Shown: piece after piece, positions 59,919 to 64,000 of the stretch
Layout of the letters: each line of letters starts with the position of its first letter
Numbering within the stretch: the first letter of the stretch is position 1
DNA from: Oscillibacter faecalis_A
Lineage (GTDB): Bacteria; Bacillota; Clostridia; Oscillospirales; Oscillospiraceae
Assembly: GCF_029218125.1 (NCBI RefSeq)
Contig: NZ_JARFXX010000003.1
Span: forward strand, 1 to 64,000
Length of the DNA stretch: 64,000 nt
Direction of reading: 5' to 3'
The notes under the pieces: generated by a model
What the model saw: only the letters and a program-made list of their open reading frames with translations
Told to the model about the DNA's origin: nothing
Databases searched by the model: none
Translations under genes and position numbers: made by a program

Positions 59919-60188
59919 TTAAATTCTGTGCATGGCGTCAAAAATTTCTTCCCGCTGAATCCGGATAGACAGCTCCATATCATCGCCAAGAGCCTTCAAT
60001 GCCTCAGACAGCTTATCAAAGCTGACGTTCGCTGCACCGGCGTCCACTGCCATGACCATTGTAAATTTATTGTTGAGAATCGTCTGGGAAATGTCCAATA
60101 CATTGACATTCAGCTCCGCCAGTTTGATACACACGGTGGCAATGATTCCCACCTTATCCTTACCGATTACCGTTACGATCGCGTTCAT
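59919..60188 (-). CDS. Small ACT-domain protein (UPF0237 type)
   Basis: An 89-residue protein that is one ACT domain: MNAIVTVIGKDKVGIIATVCIKLAELNVNVLDISQTI, with the ligand-loop Gly in place. ACT domains bind amino acids and regulate partner proteins. Start at 60188 follows GGAGGAACG; the longer frame to 60341 crosses a terminator and is rejected. It is probably the regulatory partner of the PFL-like protein that follows. Confidence 0.92.
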   Translation of the reverse strand: MNAIVTVIGKDKVGIIATVCIKLAELNVNVLDISQTILNNKFTMVMAVDAGAANVSFDKLSEALKALGDDMELSIRIQREEIFDAMHRI

Positions 60189-60230
60189 ACGTTCCTCCGT
60201 TCCGCCGCTTAGCGGCATATATTGTAACTT

Positions 60231-60275
60231 AAAGAGACACGGGGAGGCTATGTGTTCTCCCCGTGTTCTTTTGAT
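60231..60275 (-). terminator. Terminator after lysC
   Basis: ACGGGGAG and CTCCCCGT arms pair around a loop of about ten bases; on the minus strand the stem is followed by a CTCTTT tail. It separates lysC from the ACT/PFL pair. Confidence 0.65.
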
Positions 60276-60279
60276 TTTA

Positions 60280-61491
60280 TCAGATATCATCGAAAAATTT
60301 CGCGTGAATCGCCCGCACGGCCAAATCAATGTCATCCTCATCCAGAAGAACGGAAACGCGAATTTCAGAGGTGTTGATCATCTGAATGTTGATTCCGGCC
60401 TCATACAGCGCCTCGAACATACGGGCCGCCATGCCGCAGTTGGTCATAAGACCCGCGCCGACGATGGAAACCTTTCCGATATGGCTGTCGGTTTCGATAT
60501 GGTCAAAGCGCAGAGCCTCCTTGTTTTCATTCAGGATGCTTTCGGCCTCTTCAAGGTCCTTTTTATGAACGGTAAAGGAAATATCCTTGGTATCCTCGCG
60601 GCCGATGGACTGAAGAATGATGTCCACATTGATATTGTGCTTGCTCAGCAGATCAAACACCTGAAACGCAACGCCCGGATTATGCTGCAAACCGATCAGA
60701 GCGACCCGGGCAATACTTGTATCCTTTGCCACACCGGCAATAGTGGTTTTTTCCACTTTTGTGACCTCCTTCACTTTTGTTCCGGGTTTCCTTTCCAGAC
60801 TGGAAAGAACCTCCAAATCTACCCGGAACTTTTTTGCAAGCTCCACGCTGCGGTTGTGGAGCACGCCTGCGCCCTGTGATGCCAGCTCCAGCATCTCGTC
60901 ATAGGTGATCTCATCCAGCTTTCTCGCGTTGGGGACGATGCGCGGGTCGGTGGTATAAACGCCGTCCACATCCGTGTAAATTTGGCACAAATCGGCCCGA
61001 AAGGCCGCTGCCAGTGCCACGGCGCTGGTATCGCTGCCGCCGCGTCCCAGCGTTGTCACATCGCCAAGGCGGTCAACGCCCTGAAAGCCCGTCACCAGTA
61101 CGATTCGATGTTGGTCAAGCTCCGATTTGATTCGCTCCGTGTCGATTTTCTTGATTCTGGCATCGGAATGGACCTTCGTGGTTTGAATCCCGACCTGCCA
61201 CGCGGTCAAGGATACACACGGCAATCCCATTGCTTCAAGCGCCATGGCGCACAGGGCAACGGATATCTGCTCCCCGGTGGAAAGCAGCATATCCATTTCC
61301 CGCTTGGATGGATGGAGATTGACCTCCTTCGCCTTGGCAATCAGGTCATCTGTTGTGTCGCCCTGAGCAGACAGGACAACAATCACATCATTGCCCTGCA
61401 AATAGGTTTCTGCAATAATACCGGCAACATTGCGGATACGCTCCGCGTCCCGCACACTGCTGCCGCCGAATTTTTGTACGATCAAACTCAT
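60280..61491 (-). CDS. lysC: Aspartate kinase
   Basis: A 403-residue monofunctional enzyme, the first step of the aspartate family. The kinase domain begins VQKFGGSSVRDAERI and has FQGVDRLGDVTTLGRGGSDTSAVALAAA and YTDVDGVYTTDPRIVPNA. Two C-terminal ACT domains (from about residue 265: VALIGLQHNPGVAFQVFDLL and VSIVGAGLMTNCGMAARMFEAL) mediate feedback by lysine and/or threonine. It follows hom on the same strand, but asd and dapA lie elsewhere. Confidence 0.96.
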   Translation of the reverse strand: MSLIVQKFGGSSVRDAERIRNVAGIIAETYLQGNDVIVVLSAQGDTTDDLIAKAKEVNLHPSKREMDMLLSTGEQISVALCAMALEAMGLPCVSLTAWQVGIQTTKVHSDARIKKIDTERIKSELDQHRIVLVTGFQGVDRLGDVTTLGRGGSDTSAVALAAAFRADLCQIYTDVDGVYTTDPRIVPNARKLDEITYDEMLELASQGAGVLHNRSVELAKKFRVDLEVLSSLERKPGTKVKEVTKVEKTTIAGVAKDTSIARVALIGLQHNPGVAFQVFDLLSKHNINVDIILQSIGREDTKDISFTVHKKDLEEAESILNENKEALRFDHIETDSHIGKVSIVGAGLMTNCGMAARMFEALYEAGINIQMINTSEIRVSVLLDEDDIDLAVRAIHAKFFDDI

Positions 61492-61570
61492 GGTTGTTCC
61501 CTCTCAGCTTCAGATTGCCCCGAAGGGCAGGGTCCACCCCATCATACGCCAAATCAGGCAAATTGGGGAA

Positions 61571-62761
61571 TCAGTCCAGCACCCGCAGACAGGCCGGTGC
61601 AGACAGCTTTGCTTTCAGCGCCTGTGCCTCATGGCCTGTTATGTAATCTGTGATGAAAGCGGTACCGGCACTGCTCTCCAACACCTGAGCACCGTGAGGA
61701 AGCTCCTGCTGAGAAAGGGTCATATCTGTGCGGAAATACCAGCGGTCCTTCAACTCCAAAGGAGAGACAAAGCCCGATTCATCGGGACTCCAGCCAATCT
61801 CCGGGCGATGCCGCTGCTCCTGAATGCATTCCATAACATCGGCTACACAGGCAGAAGCCGTCGGCAGTTCACCGGCGCCCTTGCCGCAGAACATGACATC
61901 GCCGGTGGCGTTGCCGCGCACAACAACTGCGTTGAAAACGTCATTGACATCGGACACGGGATTTTCCTGAGAAATGAGGTGAGGCGCCACATAAGCGGTC
62001 CGATGGCCACCCTCCAGCCGCAGGCAGCGGCCCAGCAGCTTAATTTGATAACCGTGGCGCTGCGCAATTTCCACATCCTTCAGATCCAGCTTGGTGATGC
62101 CCTCCATCGGGACCTGATTGGGACTTACCTGATGACCGAAGGCAAGGTCGGCCAGAATGCAGATCTTCCGTCCGGCATCAACGCCCTCAACATCGGCGGT
62201 GGGGTCTGCTTCGGCATAGCCCTTTTCCTGAGCCAGCTTCAAAACCTCGGAAAACGGCGCGCCCTCCTTGACCATCTTGGTAAGGATAAAGTTTGTGGTG
62301 CCATTCAAAATGCCGTAAATCTCATCAATGCGGTTTGCGGCCATGCACTGCGTCAGCGGGTGCAGAATGGGAATGCCGCCGCCAACACTGGCCTCGAACA
62401 AATAGTTGACATGATTTTGCCGTGCCAGTTCCAGCAGCTCACAGCCATGCTCGGCTACCAGCTGCTTGTTGGCGGTAACAACGTGCTTCCCGGCCATAAG
62501 GCACCGGCGGGTATAGTCATAGGCTGCGTCCACGCCGCCAATGGTCTCCACAACCACCTGAATTTCACTGTCTGACTCGATCTCACGGAAGTTATCCGTC
62601 ATAAGCTCCTGATAAGGGCCGCTGCGAAAACGGCGGACCAGTGCCGTTTTAACTGCCATTGGCTGCCCCAGCTTATGCTGAATGGAGTCGGCGTTGGCTT
62701 CCACCACCTTTACAACGCCGGTACCGACTGTACCGAGTCCCAGAATTGCAATCTTGATCAT
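61571..62761 (-). CDS. hom: Homoserine dehydrogenase
   Basis: A 396-residue NAD(P)-dependent enzyme producing homoserine for threonine and methionine. Motifs: IAILGLGTVGTGVVKVV, HVVTANKQLVAEHG, FEASVGGGIPIL, GILNGTTNFILTKM, AEADPTADVEGVDAGRK. The C-terminal region (about 320-396) is shorter than a full ACT domain, so feedback control may be reduced or use another partner. It follows an ACT regulator gene by 27 bases and precedes lysC by 79. Confidence 0.95.
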   Translation of the reverse strand: MIKIAILGLGTVGTGVVKVVEANADSIQHKLGQPMAVKTALVRRFRSGPYQELMTDNFREIESDSEIQVVVETIGGVDAAYDYTRRCLMAGKHVVTANKQLVAEHGCELLELARQNHVNYLFEASVGGGIPILHPLTQCMAANRIDEIYGILNGTTNFILTKMVKEGAPFSEVLKLAQEKGYAEADPTADVEGVDAGRKICILADLAFGHQVSPNQVPMEGITKLDLKDVEIAQRHGYQIKLLGRCLRLEGGHRTAYVAPHLISQENPVSDVNDVFNAVVVRGNATGDVMFCGKGAGELPTASACVADVMECIQEQRHRPEIGWSPDESGFVSPLELKDRWYFRTDMTLSQQELPHGAQVLESSAGTAFITDYITGHEAQALKAKLSAPACLRVLD

Positions 62762-62788
62762 AAATCGTTCTCCCCAATCGTTCTCCCC

Positions 62789-63229
62789 TTATCCGGCCAA
62801 AACCTCAAATTTGATCACGTTCTCAAGCCCGGAAACCTCTGCGATCAACTGCTCCAGAGATTTTTCCATATCCGAGGTCTCGGCTGAGATTGTAACAGCG
62901 GCACAGCCGTTTGTCGGGATACTCTGGTTGATAGTCAAAATATTTGCTCCGGAATCGGCAAAGATTCCCAGCACACCTGAAAGCGTACCGGAGACATCCT
63001 TCAACAGCGTATAAAAGGTGATGATGTGCTCGGATTTCATATCATTGAAGGGCTGGACCGCGTCCTTATACTTGTAAAAAGCGCTGCGGCTGATGCCAGC
63101 CATTTTGGTGGCTGCTCCCACCGTATCCGCCTCGCCCGTCTGCATCATGCACTTTGCTTCTGCCACACGAATAAAAATTTCGGGGAGCGCATCTGCCGCA
63201 ACCAGATAATATTTGATTTTTCTTGCCAT
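62789..63229 (-). CDS. ACT-domain regulator, UPF0735/PheB-like
   Basis: A 146-residue protein. The N-terminal half has YYLVAADALPEIFIRVAEAKCMM and a helix-turn-helix-like AATKMAGISRSAFYKYKD. The C-terminal half is an ACT domain (IITFYTLLKDVSGTLSGVLGIFADSGANILTINQ). This matches UPF0735, including B. subtilis PheB. It directly precedes hom and lysC, so a role as amino-acid-responsive regulator of that pathway is plausible. Ribosome site AGGAGGCGGA. Confidence 0.93.
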   Translation of the reverse strand: MARKIKYYLVAADALPEIFIRVAEAKCMMQTGEADTVGAATKMAGISRSAFYKYKDAVQPFNDMKSEHIITFYTLLKDVSGTLSGVLGIFADSGANILTINQSIPTNGCAAVTISAETSDMEKSLEQLIAEVSGLENVIKFEVLAG

Positions 63230-63269
63230 TTCGTCCGCCTCCTATGGCCATTTGTCTTCGACGGATTTT

Positions 63270-63298
63270 ATTTTACCAGCTTTTTCGAGGACTTGCAA
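63270..63298 (-). promoter_or_regulatory. Sigma-A promoter of the ACT-hom-lysC operon
   Basis: On the minus strand: TTGCAA, 17-base spacer, TAAAAT, about 40 bases before the first start codon. Confidence 0.7.
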
Positions 63299-63392
63299 CT
63301 ACAATATTTGAATAATCTCTCGTTCCTTTGCTTGAAAATTTTTCCATCTGTTCTTTTGATATGGGCAGATTGCTCAAAACCGTCTTTATACA

Positions 63393-63423
63393 GCAAACAG
63401 GAGGGAAACTCCCTCCTGTTTGC
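63393..63423 (-). terminator. Terminator after the M18 aminopeptidase gene
   Basis: A perfect 14-bp stem (63393-63406 with 63410-63423) around a three-base loop. The tail on the minus strand is only weakly T-rich. Confidence 0.65.
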
Positions 63424-63442
63424 TTGTTTATAAAAAACTATT

Positions 63443-64000
63443 TTATTCAGCCTCGTAAATTGCCTTCATACCCTTGTAGGTCTCATAGCAGTCCAGCTTG
63501 GAGACAACCTCAAAGGGGGCGTGCATGGCCAGCACCGGCACGCCGGCGTCCAGCGTTGTAATGTTGCGGTTTGCCATATACATCGCCACGGTGCCGCCGC
63601 CGCCGGCGTCTACCTTACCAAGCTCCGCAATCTGCCAGATCACGTTTGCCCGCTCAAAAATGCCCCGCACATATCCCACGGTCTCGGCGCTGGCGTCGCT
63701 GGCACCGGATTTGCCCCGGGCGCCGGTGTATTTGCAAAGGCCGATGCCGTAGTTCAAATAGGCGGCGTTTTTCTTCTCGTAAACATCGCCGAAATTCGGG
63801 TCATACGCCGCCGTTACATCCGCGCTGAGGCAGAAGGAATTTTCAAGGCACACGCGGAGCGCCGCCCCCTGCGCTTCGCACAGGTCCTCCATAAAGGTAT
63901 CGAAGGCGGCGGACTGCATACCGGTTACACCGTCAGAGCCAATCTCCTCTTTGTCCGCCAGAACGCATACAGATGTCTTGACAGGCGTTTTATCCATGTC
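63443..64000 (-). CDS. M18-family aminopeptidase, C-terminal part
   Basis: The gene runs off the right edge; only about the last 185 residues are in the window. They contain SVCVLADKEEIGSDGVTGMQS with the catalytic/zinc Glu pair, LSADVTAAYDPNFGDVYEKKNAAYLNYGIGLCKYTGARGKSGAS, and near the end VPVLAMHAPFEVVSKLDCYETYKGM with the last zinc-ligand His. This is the M18 (aspartyl aminopeptidase/aminopeptidase I) family. The methionine encoded at the window edge is not the real start. Confidence 0.88.
   Translation of the reverse strand, partial: DMDKTPVKTSVCVLADKEEIGSDGVTGMQSAAFDTFMEDLCEAQGAALRVCLENSFCLSADVTAAYDPNFGDVYEKKNAAYLNYGIGLCKYTGARGKSGASDASAETVGYVRGIFERANVIWQIAELGKVDAGGGGTVAMYMANRNITTLDAGVPVLAMHAPFEVVSKLDCYETYKGMKAIYEAE

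Noticed and set aside
60189..60341. N-terminal extension of the small ACT protein
   Set aside because: It would run through the lysC terminator and into the lysC end; the start at 60188 has GGAGGAACG and begins exactly at the ACT domain.
1..64000. CRISPR arrays, tRNA or rRNA genes
   Set aside because: No regularly spaced identical repeats of 25-40 bases, and no cloverleaf with a T-arm core or rRNA stretch was recognised by eye on either strand.

Overview
The window reads as chromosomal DNA of an anaerobic, low-G+C-type (Bacillota) Clostridia bacterium with a moderately GC-rich genome, most likely from the Oscillospiraceae. The placement is inference. It rests on a PolC-type replicase, HprK, a tyrosine T-box, a TIGR04086-type membrane protein beside yajC, SpoIIM and SpoIID-type sporulation proteins, and a 2-hydroxyacyl-CoA dehydratase activase pair typical of gut anaerobes. 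Promoters of the form TTGNNN-N16/17-TATAAT and long perfect terminator hairpins are easy to see and delimit most transcription units. I found no rRNA, tRNA or CRISPR array, and no complete insertion sequence.

Layout. 1-5.3 kb: a GltS-like transporter candidate followed by three tandem M20 amidohydrolase paralogues. 5.4-9.4 kb: tgt, yajC, a TIGR04086 membrane protein, spoIIM and xerD. 9.4-12.0 kb: an ECF sigma factor with a membrane-anchored DUF4179 partner, then an amidase-fold protein. 12.0-15.8 kb: T-box-controlled tyrS, and dapA and asd on the minus strand. 15.9-21.0 kb: SpoIID-like protein, queA, a DUF1858 mini-protein, trmK, a Nif3-like protein and yebC. 21.0-23.7 kb is an accessory patch: a stand-alone tyrosine recombinase with three repeats in front of it, and a membrane-anchored HTH protein. 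23.9-34.2 kb: one long operon pyrH-frr-uppS-cdsA-dxr-rseP-ispG-polC. 34.3-38.9 kb: the potABCD polyamine ABC operon plus a FlK-like thioesterase (minus). 39-44.6 kb: an RluA-type pseudouridine synthase, yceD-rpmF, der-plsY-gpsA, a small Cys-rich protein and rpmB. 44.9-50.0 kb: hprK-glucokinase-murB-rapZ-whiA-C_GCAxxG_C_C protein. 50.0-52.6 kb: a XerC-like recombinase with a structured leader, and divergent coaX and O6-alkylguanine repair genes. 52.7-57.7 kb: a split dehydratase-activase pair (minus) and queH. 57.8-64 kb: a methyltransferase gene broken by an in-frame TGA, then PFL-like/ACT, lysC, hom, an ACT regulator and a partial M18 aminopeptidase (minus).

How the genes connect. Aspartate-family amino-acid synthesis is split between dapA/asd and ACT-hom-lysC. 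Queuosine tRNA modification is represented by tgt, queA and queH at three sites. Isoprenoid (dxr, ispG, uppS), phospholipid (cdsA, plsY, gpsA) and wall (murB, glucokinase/rapZ/whiA context) functions sit in housekeeping operons.

I did not find a clear, self-contained novel system. The most unusual items are the divergent coaX/ogt promoters that share a single -35 hexamer, the XerC leader with competing inverted repeats and no normal ribosome site, the recombinase preceded by three spaced repeats, the two-gene split of an activase normally seen as one large protein, and the rapZ-whiA pair without yvcK.
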